DNA of 40,096 bases, from IMG/VR virus record IMGVR_UViG_3300036859_000445, positions 1 through 40,096 of that record; one strand, given 5' to 3'. The notes beneath the pieces were generated by a model that saw only the letters and a list, made by a program, of their open reading frames with translations, was not told the DNA's origin and ran no database searches. Position 1 is the stretch's first letter. Each line of letters begins with the position of its first letter. Source of the stretch: a virus. The translations under genes and the position numbers were made by a program. Shown here piece after piece: positions 14,999-20,846 of the stretch.

Positions 14999-15228
14999 CC
15001 TGCAGTCTTAATCTCACCATCTCGATTGCGGTTTCTGCACCTTAATACAATTACATCTTCATTTTGCATATCTAAGGACAGTTCTTCTGCATATTCCTGT
15101 GCTTGGCTGTGTGAAATGCAAGCGTCTGTTGGGTGCGTAAACATCTCACTTAGAAAGGTTTCACCATCTCGCTTGTACTGGACTATGTAAGAGAAATCTT
15201 GGTAACGGAGTTGGGTTAGACTATTCAC
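14992..15228 (-). CDS. 78-aa hypothetical protein (GTG start)
   Basis: The layout is strand (YIVQYKRDGETFLSEMFTHP) and helix (SHSQAQEYAEELSLDMQN) followed by strand (DVIVLRCRNRNRDGE). The GTG overlaps the upstream gene. Function unknown. Confidence 0.5.
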   Translation of the reverse strand: MNSLTQLRYQDFSYIVQYKRDGETFLSEMFTHPTDACISHSQAQEYAEELSLDMQNEDVIVLRCRNRNRDGEIKTAGW

Positions 15229-15514
15229 TAATTGTCCTTCTTGTGGTTATAGTATGGATTTGTGAGCACCTGCTTGCGGTCTTATCCCATCCGAAAGCTA
15301 CGGGAGTGTCTACTAACTTACTTGTAAGTTTTCCTTCCTTGGAAAGATGCATCTTATTTTCTTTCACTGATAAACTAATTTTTGCTGTGAATTGTTTCTG
15401 GCCTGCTTCTCGCCTAGCCTGGTTTTCTGCGGAGGCCTTGGGTGGCTGTCTGAAATTCTTCTTGTTACCAGCTTTAACTGATGTGTTGTTCGTTGGCTTA
15501 GGAGGCTTAGGCAT
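15221..15514 (-). CDS. 97-aa basic hypothetical protein
   Basis: The ATG at 15514 follows AAAGGAAAGA; the longer open frame to 15595 would start within the hairpins of the leader. The protein is rich in Lys, Arg, Asn and Gln, with a Pro/Lys N-terminus, and looks largely disordered until TAKISLSVKENKMHLSKEGKLTSKL. RNA or DNA binding is possible on charge alone. Confidence 0.5.
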   Translation of the reverse strand: MPKPPKPTNNTSVKAGNKKNFRQPPKASAENQARREAGQKQFTAKISLSVKENKMHLSKEGKLTSKLVDTPVAFGWDKTASRCSQIHTITTRRTISE

Positions 15515-15652
15515 TTCTTTCCTTTGTGAGATACTATAAGTCCGCACCCAGGGTGCTGCCCCCTGCTCAAAACCGTTTATAAGACGGCTTCCCACAACTG
15601 GTGAGATGATGCGGTTGTGCGTAGGAAATTAGCTGCCTACGCTCAGCCTTTA
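15515..15652 (-). promoter_or_regulatory. Terminator-like hairpins after the secreted-protein gene
   Basis: The 138-nt gap holds three inverted repeats: GCGTAGG/CCTACGC (15619-15642), AAGCCGT/ACGGTTTT ending in a T-run on the minus strand (about 15569-15590), and the 13-base near-palindrome GCACCCAGGGTGC (15544-15556). The middle one is a fair Rho-independent terminator for the leftward secreted-protein gene. A TATAGT hexamer shortly before the next gene could be a -10 box, but no good -35 accompanies it. Confidence 0.5.
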
Positions 15653-16441
15653 CTAGCTTAGTAGATCGTGACAGCGCCCGAGAGCTACATTGCCAACTAC
15701 ATTTCCTGAAGAAAGAACCTGCATGGAAATCCAGGGATTGCCCCCTGCACCTCCAGCATTGCCCCCCTTGGGAACAACCTCTGCATGATCCAGTGTAACA
15801 CCGAAGTCAGCAGTAGAAATAGCTCGGTGGACAACTTTGTTGATGTTATTGTCCAAATAGAGCAGGCCGCTAAAGCCGATGTGAGAGCCATAGCCGCCGA
15901 ATTCTAGATTCGACTTCACACTTGAACACTCAAGTGCAGAGACATTCAGATTCGCATTGGCTGGAATCGAAAGTACTTGGTCAAGATGCTTGTAAGAAGT
16001 ACCCTGAACACACCTGCCGAGCAAGATAGGTGCACCTAGGACAGCACCATTGTCATCGGTGAACTGGAATGAGATGTACGGATTACCGCCTACACCTTGA
16101 CCCCAATACGATCCATTGTCAAAATGAATCGCCGGCTGCTTGGGAATCGTAAGAGTGCCATCAGTAATCGTTACACCAAACGGTGCATCAACTATATCTG
16201 TGATGTATTTGTGAGTGCCCTTGGCATTGTTCTGAAACACGAAACGAACAGCTGTGTCACCATACGCTAGTGTGCCAGAAATATTGATTGTTGGGCCAGT
16301 GTTCGAACAGTTCCAGTCAGCATCGAGAGATGCGTGAACTGGGATGTTGAAATTCTGGTTCACATTCGCTGAAGTTGCGCCTGCAGGACCTGCCCACCAT
16401 GTGGCGATGGCAAGAACAACTACAGGAATTAATTTACGCAT
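15653..16441 (-). CDS. Secreted protein with two tandem disulfide-type beta domains
   Basis: 262 residues from the ATG at 16441. A Sec signal peptide (MRKLIPVVVLAIATWWAGPAGA) precedes two homologous domains. Each begins with a lone Cys (WNCSNT; LECSSV), contains FGVTxxxxxxxPK and GGNPxISxQ, and ends in LGRC. One disulfide per domain and a beta sandwich are inferred. No family recognised. It is preceded by stem-loop copy 2 and co-transcribed with a two-TM protein, so export to the envelope or medium is expected. An open frame extends upstream to 16534 through the stem-loop but would destroy the signal peptide. Confidence 0.7.
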   Translation of the reverse strand: MRKLIPVVVLAIATWWAGPAGATSANVNQNFNIPVHASLDADWNCSNTGPTINISGTLAYGDTAVRFVFQNNAKGTHKYITDIVDAPFGVTITDGTLTIPKQPAIHFDNGSYWGQGVGGNPYISFQFTDDNGAVLGAPILLGRCVQGTSYKHLDQVLSIPANANLNVSALECSSVKSNLEFGGYGSHIGFSGLLYLDNNINKVVHRAISTADFGVTLDHAEVVPKGGNAGGAGGNPWISMQVLSSGNVVGNVALGRCHDLLS

Positions 16442-16485
16442 AAGTTTTACTTGTTTTCTTTCTGTTGGGGGGATAAAGCGGATTA

Positions 16486-16542
16486 TTTTCTGGTTGGGAT
16501 ATGCAATGCCCTTTTCAGGAATGCTCATGCCCAACCAGAAAA
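16486..16542 (-). promoter_or_regulatory. Repeated stem-loop element, copy 2
   Basis: A perfect 13-bp stem (TTTTCTGGTTGGG with its complement) encloses a 31-nt loop. On the minus strand the loop region carries two GGGCAT boxes separated by 15 nt and a small inner helix CCT/GGG. It begins 4 nt after the stop of the 66-residue membrane protein and ends 44 nt before the ATG of the secreted protein. Copy 1 at 16791-16845 has the same loop length, box spacing and distance to its gene but a different stem sequence, pointing to a conserved RNA structure. Confidence 0.6.
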
Positions 16543-16546
16543 ATTG

Positions 16547-16747
16547 TTAAATGTCTTCGGCCTTGGTCAGATAACGAGCGCCTAGACCAAAAGCGCCAGC
16601 AGCAATGATTGCGAAAATAGCGCTCCAAGCCTGGTCTGATGTGCTCGTCCAACCCTCGTCAACCCATGTAAGGCTCACGAGAGTGTAGGCGTTAGCCACA
16701 GCAACTGCTAGAGCCAGAAGCATTGCGAATATGCGTACGAATTTCAT
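16547..16747 (-). CDS. 66-aa two-TM membrane protein
   Basis: The first helix (FVRIFAMLLALAVAVANAYTLV) could be a signal anchor; a short outside loop (WVDEGWTSTSDQ) and a second helix (AWSAIFAIIAAGAFGLGARYL) follow. A holin-like size and topology are possible, but no lysin gene is adjacent. Stem-loop copy 1 lies 44 nt upstream; AGGGAG sits 12 nt before the ATG. It is likely co-regulated with the secreted two-domain protein. Confidence 0.65.
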   Translation of the reverse strand: MKFVRIFAMLLALAVAVANAYTLVSLTWVDEGWTSTSDQAWSAIFAIIAAGAFGLGARYLTKAEDI

Positions 16748-16790
16748 TTAGTTTATCAACTCCCTTCTTAGTTAGATTTGATTTTGTAAA

Positions 16791-16845
16791 GGATTTGTCG
16801 GGATGCCGTATGCCCATTACGGGACCTGGTATGCCCTGACAAATC
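16791..16845 (-). promoter_or_regulatory. Repeated stem-loop element, copy 1
   Basis: The stem GATTTGTC.GGG pairs with its complement (one bulged base) around a 31-nt loop. Two GGGCAT boxes are 15 nt apart, and CCC-GTAAT-GGG forms an inner hairpin. The element starts at the last bases of the 42-residue gene's stop codon and ends 44 nt before the two-TM protein gene. Seventeen of the 31 loop positions equal copy 2, with the second GGGCAT box in register. Confidence 0.6.
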
Positions 16846-16972
16846 AATCCTCTTCAATTGGATCCTTGATGAATTCTCGCTCATCAAAGAGTCGGAGAAC
16901 TTCGTAGGACATTGGATTCATGTCATTAAGCGCACACCATTCCAAGAAATCATCAACCATATCGGGATTCAT
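16844..16972 (-). CDS. 42-aa acidic hypothetical protein
   Basis: A short, acidic, helical protein (DMVDDFLEWCALNDMNP..YEVLRLFDEREFI). The ATG overlaps the upstream stop as ATGA. The stop codon marks the 5' edge of stem-loop copy 1. Function unknown. Confidence 0.5.
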   Translation of the reverse strand: MNPDMVDDFLEWCALNDMNPMSYEVLRLFDEREFIKDPIEED

Positions 16973-17121
16973 GATTGGTTAATCTCCTCCTGCACGAGAG
17001 CTTGCAAATCGTTGATGGCTGCTTCGAGGATTTCAAGATCCTGGACGGACCAACTGGGATTCTGTTGATTGTCAATCCAACGCTGGAGCATTCTATGATG
17101 TTCCTGCAGCAGTGCTGTCAT
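16969..17121 (-). CDS. 50-aa helical protein
   Basis: A two-helix, Gln/Leu-rich protein (ALLQEHHRMLQRWIDNQQN and VQDLEILEAAINDLQALVQEE). The ATG at 17121 overlaps the upstream stop as ATGA and has AAAGGAA before it, so the longer frame to 17151 is rejected. No family recognised. Confidence 0.55.
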   Translation of the reverse strand: MTALLQEHHRMLQRWIDNQQNPSWSVQDLEILEAAINDLQALVQEEINQS

Positions 17122-17354
17122 TGAATTTCCTTTGGCGGATAGTGTTCCCAATTCAATGGAGCTCCACTAGATTCACTTCGAAGCCGGAGTTCATGATACC
17201 CGTGTTTAATCAGAAATCCAGCGAGATATATTCCTCCCACTTCTTCCAACTCAGAAAGTTGAGGATCAGCAAATGTCATTCCTCCTGCTGTTCTCCCAAT
17301 CTGAGGACCAATTACTTCACAAGTTTCACATTCAACTGCCCAGTAGCTACTCAT
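17118..17354 (-). CDS. 78-aa protein with CxxC
   Basis: The start at 17354 follows AAGGGAG at good spacing. The protein has YWAVECETCEVIGPQ near the N-terminus and LAGFLIKHGYHELRLRSE later, resembling a half zinc ribbon with a beta-alpha core. Function unknown. It lies just downstream of the deaminase-like gene. Confidence 0.55.
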   Translation of the reverse strand: MSSYWAVECETCEVIGPQIGRTAGGMTFADPQLSELEEVGGIYLAGFLIKHGYHELRLRSESSGAPLNWEHYPPKEIQ

Positions 17355-17370
17355 TTTCAATCTCCCTTGC

Positions 17371-17697
17371 TCAAGTTGTATAGTAGCAGGTGTAACCGTG
17401 AGTGTCAAGAACTATTTGGCACTTGAAACAAGGTTTGCTGAGGACAGGTTCGTTCCTGCGATTGATTCTGGCGCAATAGACATCTGCCTTAGAAGGCCAA
17501 CCTGCACGCTTAAGAGCAACTATCTCTGCATGGATTTGACAAGATTCCCACGGGCTAAAAGCCGGGTCTCCCTTTGAGATGTTAGTTCCAATTCCCACTA
17601 CTCGACCGTGTGTCACAACCACACAACCGTGCCTCTTATGGCAGGTACTAGCTTCTGCAATTCGAATGGCCTTCTGAAGGAATTTATCGTGTCGCAT
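17371..17697 (-). CDS. Cytidine/deoxycytidylate deaminase-like zinc enzyme
   Basis: 108 residues. HAEIVAL (His56-Ala-Glu58) and PCFKC (89-93) supply the zinc ligands and the catalytic Glu of the cytidine deaminase superfamily, and HGCVVVTHGRVVGIGTNISKGDP is the usual substrate-side segment. Superfamily members hydrolyse the amine of cytosine or related bases; dCMP deamination for the dTTP supply is the common phage role. It is short for dCMP deaminase, so a tRNA- or base-modifying activity cannot be excluded. Confidence 0.8.
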   Translation of the reverse strand: MRHDKFLQKAIRIAEASTCHKRHGCVVVTHGRVVGIGTNISKGDPAFSPWESCQIHAEIVALKRAGWPSKADVYCARINRRNEPVLSKPCFKCQIVLDTHGYTCYYTT

Positions 17698-17706
17698 TAT
17701 TTATCG

Positions 17707-18031
17707 TTATTCATCGTTACGTAGATATATTTCAAAGAAATGTGCGAGACTAACTATAGAGTCACCTGATACTATCGGACGACCTTGATAAGTTTTGATA
17801 GATTGCTTTAAAGCTTCAAGCTGGGGATGTGTTCGGGGGGGGGGGTAGGGGGGGTAGGGGGGAGGGCGGCGGGACCTTGCTGCTCGCTGTGATCAGATGC
17901 GTGATCAGCATCGGATCGACCCCCAGCGGGGCAGGCGGTGGGTCGTCGGCCTGCGTAGGGTCGATCAGGTCGCAGGCACACGTATCGCAATGCCGAAGTC
18001 GTTCATCATGAGTAAGAATATCTTCACTCAT
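17707..18031 (-). pseudogene. Gene interrupted at a C11 homopolymer (apparent frameshift)
   Basis: From ATG 18031 (ATGA overlap) the frame encodes RHCDTCACDLIDPTQADDPPPAPLGVDP-type sequence and then a Pro-rich run, ending at 17816 just past a run of 11 C (minus strand). Removing one C joins it to a clearly protein-like frame, QLEALKQSIKTYQGRPIVSGDSIVSLAHFFEIYL, ending at 17707, 9 nt before the deaminase start. The intact product would be about 107 residues with an N-terminal CxxCxC motif, a Pro linker and a C-terminal alpha/beta part. Either a sequencing indel or slippage-based switching could explain it. Confidence 0.55.
17835..17866 (+). repeat. G-tract cluster (G11, G7, G6, G3), quadruplex-capable
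   Basis: The plus strand has four G runs of 11, 7, 6 and 3 separated by one or two bases, well within the usual definition of an intramolecular G-quadruplex. It lies on the non-coding strand inside a Pro-rich coding part. Such tracts are prone to slippage, consistent with the frame break in the host gene. Confidence 0.8.
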
Positions 18032-18177
18032 CGTCGCCGGGGTGGGTTCCCTTGGATGCCATCTGCCGCTCGGCCCCAGAAAAGATCCGTGATGAAGCTC
18101 TTCAGGGCTCCGGTGTCGACACTACAACCTTGCTTTTCAATCCAGTCCATGATCTTGCGGTAATCACGTCCACTCAT
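18028..18177 (-). CDS. 49-aa hypothetical protein
   Basis: The ATG follows GGAG at 5 nt and the stop overlaps the next start as ATGA. The peptide is helical with GRDYRKIMDWIEKQGCSV and ends in a basic PPRRR. Codons are GC-rich like those of the downstream frameshifted gene, unlike the neighbours, so the two probably arrived together. Confidence 0.55.
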   Translation of the reverse strand: MSGRDYRKIMDWIEKQGCSVDTGALKSFITDLFWGRAADGIQGNPPRRR

Positions 18178-18218
18178 GAGTGCTCCAAACATTATTTTAG
18201 TCACTATCGTTTCATGGT

Positions 18219-18250
18219 TTCTGAAAATTTTATTTTTTGAAAATTCAGAA
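18219..18250 (-). other. AT-rich inverted repeat
   Basis: TTCTGAA and TTCAGAA flank an A/T-only interior that extends the pairing to about 11 bp with a bulge. It lies between the 78-residue and 49-residue genes and is followed by no T-run on the minus strand, so an operator or weak terminator is possible. Confidence 0.35.
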
Positions 18251-18268
18251 TAACTAAACGCTCAATCT

Positions 18269-18505
18269 TTAACTAACGTAGGGGGCTGGGAGTGTATAGG
18301 GAGGGTCAAGGACAACGTACTCGGGCCAGTCTTCGACGGGTGTAATTTTAATAAGATTGTTGGCAATGAGCATCTCAAGGGCTCTTTGGAGTACCCGACG
18401 GGTCATCTCGGCCGAGGTCTGATTTCGATTTACAGAACTCAGTACTATTGAATCAGCAGCAAAGCATGCATTTTGGACAAGCATGTCAATAAGGTTTTCG
18501 GACAC
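18269..18505 (-). CDS. 78-aa helical protein, possible winged-helix fragment
   Basis: GTG start after AGAGGGG. The sequence SAEMTRRVLQRALEMLIANNLIKITP..WPEYVVLDPP has the helix-helix-strand pattern of small phage proteins and of winged-helix N-termini. No specific family. The 91 nt between it and the next gene hold an AT-rich hairpin. Confidence 0.5.
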   Translation of the reverse strand: MSENLIDMLVQNACFAADSIVLSSVNRNQTSAEMTRRVLQRALEMLIANNLIKITPVEDWPEYVVLDPPYTLPAPYVS

Positions 18506-18516
18506 AATTTCCCCTC

Positions 18517-18648
18517 TTAACTAGAAGACTGTACTCTGCTGTCAATGTGCCAACAGTAAGTTTTGCAGTCGGGATTTACGCAGTGGAACATAACTTCGCA
18601 GTGTTTGAAACGTTTGCCTTCTTTACCACACCTTGGGCATGTGGTCAT
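18517..18648 (-). CDS. 43-aa zinc-ribbon microprotein
   Basis: It carries CPRCGKEGKRFKHC at the N-terminus and HCVNPDCKTYCWH further on, enough cysteines and histidines for one full zinc ribbon. AGGAG directly abuts the ATG, and the start lies within the 3' end of the upstream gene, so coupling is expected. Function unknown. Confidence 0.6.
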   Translation of the reverse strand: MTTCPRCGKEGKRFKHCEVMFHCVNPDCKTYCWHIDSRVQSSS

Positions 18649-18871
18649 CTCCTGGGAGTTCACTTTCCTCCAATACTTTACGACTAACATCATTGATCAT
18701 AAGACGGAGGGTGTCCTTCAGTTCATCGACTGAAGAAAACCCGTATAATGTTAAATCTTCTGATGAAACATACCCATCCAAGTCACCTTCTTCATCATAG
18801 AAGGCTTCAATTATCCCGTAAGTTCCGTTGTTATAATGAACAACTCTGTAATTCCAAGTCCCATTTGGCAT
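18623..18871 (-). CDS. 82-aa phage hypothetical protein
   Basis: WNYRVVHYNNGTYGIIEAFYDEEGDLDGYVSSEDLTLYG is a pattern seen in many small phage and cyanophage proteins (beta-hairpin with a Tyr-Asp-rich loop), followed by a helix (VDELKDTLRLMINDV). Function unknown. Its start overlaps the upstream stop. Confidence 0.6.
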   Translation of the reverse strand: MPNGTWNYRVVHYNNGTYGIIEAFYDEEGDLDGYVSSEDLTLYGFSSVDELKDTLRLMINDVSRKVLEESELPGDDHMPKVW

Positions 18872-19065
18872 CAGATCCCTTCCAGAGCTCTAATAGCTTC
18901 GAAAACACTGTATTCCATGTTCTCAACAAGATTAAGAACTGCAGTTGCGAACTGGTCGGAGTAGCCTGGATGACCTGCTGCTGAAAGGATTTCAGCAGGA
19001 GCGAGTCCCTTTCCCCAGAAAAACTCAATTCCGAGCTTGCGGTAAGTACTGTATGAAAGAAGCAT
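18871..19065 (-). CDS. 64-aa hypothetical protein
   Basis: The ATG at 19065 has GGAG six bases upstream, within the end of the previous gene; an upstream TTG (19083) is less likely. The sequence is helical with FFWGKGLAPAEILSAAGHPGYSDQFATAVLNLVENM. No family recognised. Confidence 0.5.
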   Translation of the reverse strand: MLLSYSTYRKLGIEFFWGKGLAPAEILSAAGHPGYSDQFATAVLNLVENMEYSVFEAIRALEGI

Positions 19066-19066
19066 T

Positions 19067-19243
19067 TCAATCTCCGTAATCAAATCCAGCGGGACGGGGA
19101 CGGTTGTAGTAATCAGCTGGAGTGTTTGTGAGCTTAGGCAGCCCCCGTCGGTAAGCCTTCACAGCTTCTGCTGAAGTGCACATCTCGGTTTCCTTGTTGA
19201 GAGATTCGAGAACTTCTGCTTCTTTGAGTTGCTTGGCGTTCAT
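19067..19243 (-). CDS. 58-aa hypothetical protein behind an internal promoter
   Basis: AAGGAG precedes the ATG. The protein is a charged helix (AKQLKEAEVLESLNKETEM) with a Tyr/Pro/Arg-rich tail (PADYYNRPRPAGFDYGD). It is the first gene after the TTGACC/TATTCT promoter at 19282-19310, so it may be expressed independently of the main early promoter. Function unknown. Confidence 0.6.
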   Translation of the reverse strand: MNAKQLKEAEVLESLNKETEMCTSAEAVKAYRRGLPKLTNTPADYYNRPRPAGFDYGD

Positions 19244-19281
19244 GGTGGCTCCTTGTGGTGGGGAGTTGCTTCATTAACTAG

Positions 19282-19310
19282 AGAATAGCATGAGCGCAGT
19301 GAGCGGTCAA
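19282..19310 (-). promoter_or_regulatory. Internal leftward sigma70-type promoter
   Basis: On the minus strand TTGACC and TATTCT are spaced by 17 bp in one of the few noncoding gaps of the leftward operon. The spacer contains a direct repeat CGCTCA-CTG-CGCTCA that could be an operator. It would drive the 58-residue gene and those downstream. Confidence 0.6.
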
Positions 19311-19333
19311 GAGAAGAAATTTGATTTGTCCGT

Positions 19334-19474
19334 TTAGTTCTTACGATGTCCGCCATCAATTAAGCGCTTTCCACAGACTGGACAAAGAGAAGCGAGACGC
19401 CGCTTCTCCATAGTTGCTGGATCCTTTAATCGAACTAACTTTTCATACTGCTTAATATCTTCGGGTTGCAACAT
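19334..19474 (-). CDS. 46-aa protein with CxxC
   Basis: A basic helical N-terminus (DIKQYEKLVRLKDPATMEKRR) precedes LCPVCGKRLIDGGHRKN, a half zinc finger with a possible His ligand. The start lies inside the upstream tiny gene. Function unknown; the gene precedes the internal promoter gap. Confidence 0.55.
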   Translation of the reverse strand: MLQPEDIKQYEKLVRLKDPATMEKRRLASLCPVCGKRLIDGGHRKN

Positions 19475-19544
19475 TAAATTTCAGATGAGGAAGTCGATCT
19501 AGCCGGGGGTCTTTTATTTTAGATTTGTCAGCTAGTTTCTTCAT
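19452..19544 (-). CDS. 30-aa basic microprotein
   Basis: A tiny gene with AGAGGA before the ATG, encoding a Lys/Arg-rich peptide around KDPRLDRLPHLKFN. Peptides with a (K/R)DPRLDR core recur at the N-terminus of longer phage proteins, so this may be a minimal or truncated relative. It overlaps both neighbours. Confidence 0.45.
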   Translation of the reverse strand: MKKLADKSKIKDPRLDRLPHLKFNVATRRY

Positions 19545-19845
19545 ACGTCCTCTTTATCAATAAAGAATCTCGAAGAATTTCAACAGCATTGGCAACAGGT
19601 GCGGGATAATCAGAAGTAGGAACACCTAAGTTACTAAGTGCTGCTTCAATTGCGTAAATCAAACGTTCTTCTATTGGAGGCAGTCTTAGTTTTAAACCAG
19701 TATCATGTATGAAAGCAAAAATATGTGAAGCGTTTTTACCTGGATCTTCCTCAGGTACATAAGCTTGAATTAATGCCTGACGAATAACTTCAAAAGCTTC
19801 TGGATGATGTCCAGCAGGTGTGATTTTAGCTTCTGTGATTCTCAT
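19528..19845 (-). CDS. 105-aa helical hypothetical protein
   Basis: Largely helical, with EERLIYAIEAALSNLGVP and ANAVEILRDSLLIKR. GGGGGG precedes the ATG. No family recognised. The overlap with the downstream 30-residue gene is 17 nt. Confidence 0.55.
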   Translation of the reverse strand: MRITEAKITPAGHHPEAFEVIRQALIQAYVPEEDPGKNASHIFAFIHDTGLKLRLPPIEERLIYAIEAALSNLGVPTSDYPAPVANAVEILRDSLLIKRTYEETS

Positions 19846-19899
19846 TCATTCCCCCCTTCAGTCGTCATATCGACTCCGTATATCATGCATAGTTAAGCT

Positions 19900-20052
19900 T
19901 TATTCCTTCAATGGCTTCTGCTTCCTGTGCCATTCCGTGTGGTTAGCTTCGATATCTGGGTGGTCAATTATTGCAGATGAACACTCAGGACAGATGAGGA
20001 AATGCATGGCAACGCAAGGTAGGTAGTCCAATTTTAAGTCTTCTGACTTCAC
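19900..20052 (-). CDS. 50-aa C2H2-type zinc-finger protein
   Basis: It has CPECSSAII followed at about 20 residues by NHTEWHRKQK, a CxxC...HxxxH finger with a basic tail, suggesting DNA or RNA binding. The GTG overlaps the upstream stop as GTGA. Function unknown. Confidence 0.6.
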   Translation of the reverse strand: MKSEDLKLDYLPCVAMHFLICPECSSAIIDHPDIEANHTEWHRKQKPLKE

Positions 20053-20324
20053 TTCCAACACTCCTTTGCAATTTTTAGTCGTTGAGTCCTTGACATGGAT
20101 AGAAGAATTCTACCTAAGCGTGTTCCTTCTTCGTCTCCATACTCTATAGCTGAGTTAATACAGTATTGTACATTACTATCTTCTATATTAAAATCATCTA
20201 AAACAAGATGAAGACTTCCACCTGAATTAAATTCAGTTTGACGAACATAGCGTTTGAAATCCTCGATAACGTCTGATACAGTTAAGTTGCCTGCGCAATC
20301 TTCTTGGTGTTCTTCGTTCAACAT
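20049..20324 (-). CDS. 91-aa conserved-looking phage protein
   Basis: The segment GGSLHLVLDDFNIEDSNVQYCINSAIEYGDEEGTRLGRILLSMSRTQRLKI resembles a small family widespread in phages, with a strand carrying LHLVLDD and an all-helical end. AGGAG precedes the ATG. Function is not known to me. Confidence 0.6.
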   Translation of the reverse strand: MLNEEHQEDCAGNLTVSDVIEDFKRYVRQTEFNSGGSLHLVLDDFNIEDSNVQYCINSAIEYGDEEGTRLGRILLSMSRTQRLKIAKECWK

Positions 20325-20356
20325 TCTCCTTTAGGGTCTTCTAGGGTAGCACAGGA

Positions 20357-20379
20357 GTGAGGTGCCCCAGACACCTCAC
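20357..20379 (-). terminator. GC-rich hairpin, possible terminator
   Basis: GTGAGGTG and CACCTCAC pair perfectly over 8 bp with a 7-nt loop, starting a few bases after the stop of the 77-residue gene and before the ATG of the next. No T-run follows, so it may be a weak terminator or processing signal. Confidence 0.45.
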
Positions 20380-20383
20380 CCAA

Positions 20384-20617
20384 CTAATCCGCTTCAATTA
20401 TTTCAACGATTTGATACTCAACTTTGACCTTATGAATAGTTATTGAACTTAGCCAAGTTGATTCATTGATAACTCGTTCTAAACTATTTGCAAGTTCTTG
20501 GCTGTTATATGGCCCTTCTATTTTTTCAGGATAGTCAAGTAAGAACATTTCCTCAGATCTTAAAGGCAACATACATTCACAACCTACAAGATCCATTCCT
20601 TTGATTCTATTTGTCAT
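20384..20617 (-). CDS. 77-aa hypothetical protein
   Basis: The middle DYPEKIEGPYNSQELANSLERVINE and the end ITIHKVKVEYQIVEIIEAD suggest an alpha/beta fold like small phage proteins with a 'GPY' turn. The ATG overlaps the upstream stop as ATGA. Function unknown. Confidence 0.5.
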   Translation of the reverse strand: MTNRIKGMDLVGCECMLPLRSEEMFLLDYPEKIEGPYNSQELANSLERVINESTWLSSITIHKVKVEYQIVEIIEAD

Positions 20618-20778
20618 GTAATAGTTAATCCTTGCTTGTCACGCTTAGCCCGAATTCGGTAACCATGAAGAGTAATTTCTTCGTGGAAAATCCACCAGTC
20701 ATTGGATTCTAACTCTTGAATTGTTTTATCAGCCTCAGTCAGGTTGGTAAAGAACCCTTCAAAGACTTCATAAATCAT
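20614..20778 (-). CDS. 54-aa hypothetical protein
   Basis: Short alpha/beta protein: YEVFEGFFTNLTEADKTIQ then DWWIFHEEITLHGYRIRAKR, a strand-helix-strand layout. The ATG overlaps the upstream stop as TAATG and its own stop overlaps the next start. Function unknown. Confidence 0.55.
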   Translation of the reverse strand: MIYEVFEGFFTNLTEADKTIQELESNDWWIFHEEITLHGYRIRAKRDKQGLTIT

Positions 20779-20846
20779 TACTTAGCCAACTTCCTAATTC
20801 GAAGAATCTTCAAGATAATTGTGAGGAATTGATTAAAGGCTTTCAT
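20778..20846 (-). CDS. 22-aa cationic amphipathic peptide
   Basis: A 22-codon frame starting with an ATGA overlap and ending in a TAATG overlap. The peptide alternates hydrophobic and basic residues (FLTIILKILRIRKLAK), giving a net positive amphipathic helix. Overlap geometry at both ends supports translation, but it could merely bridge the coupling between the flanking genes. Confidence 0.4.
   Translation of the reverse strand: MKAFNQFLTIILKILRIRKLAK

Noticed and set aside
16442-16534. N-terminal extension of the secreted protein to 16534
   Set aside because: It would translate the stem-loop and put 31 polar residues before a clear signal peptide.
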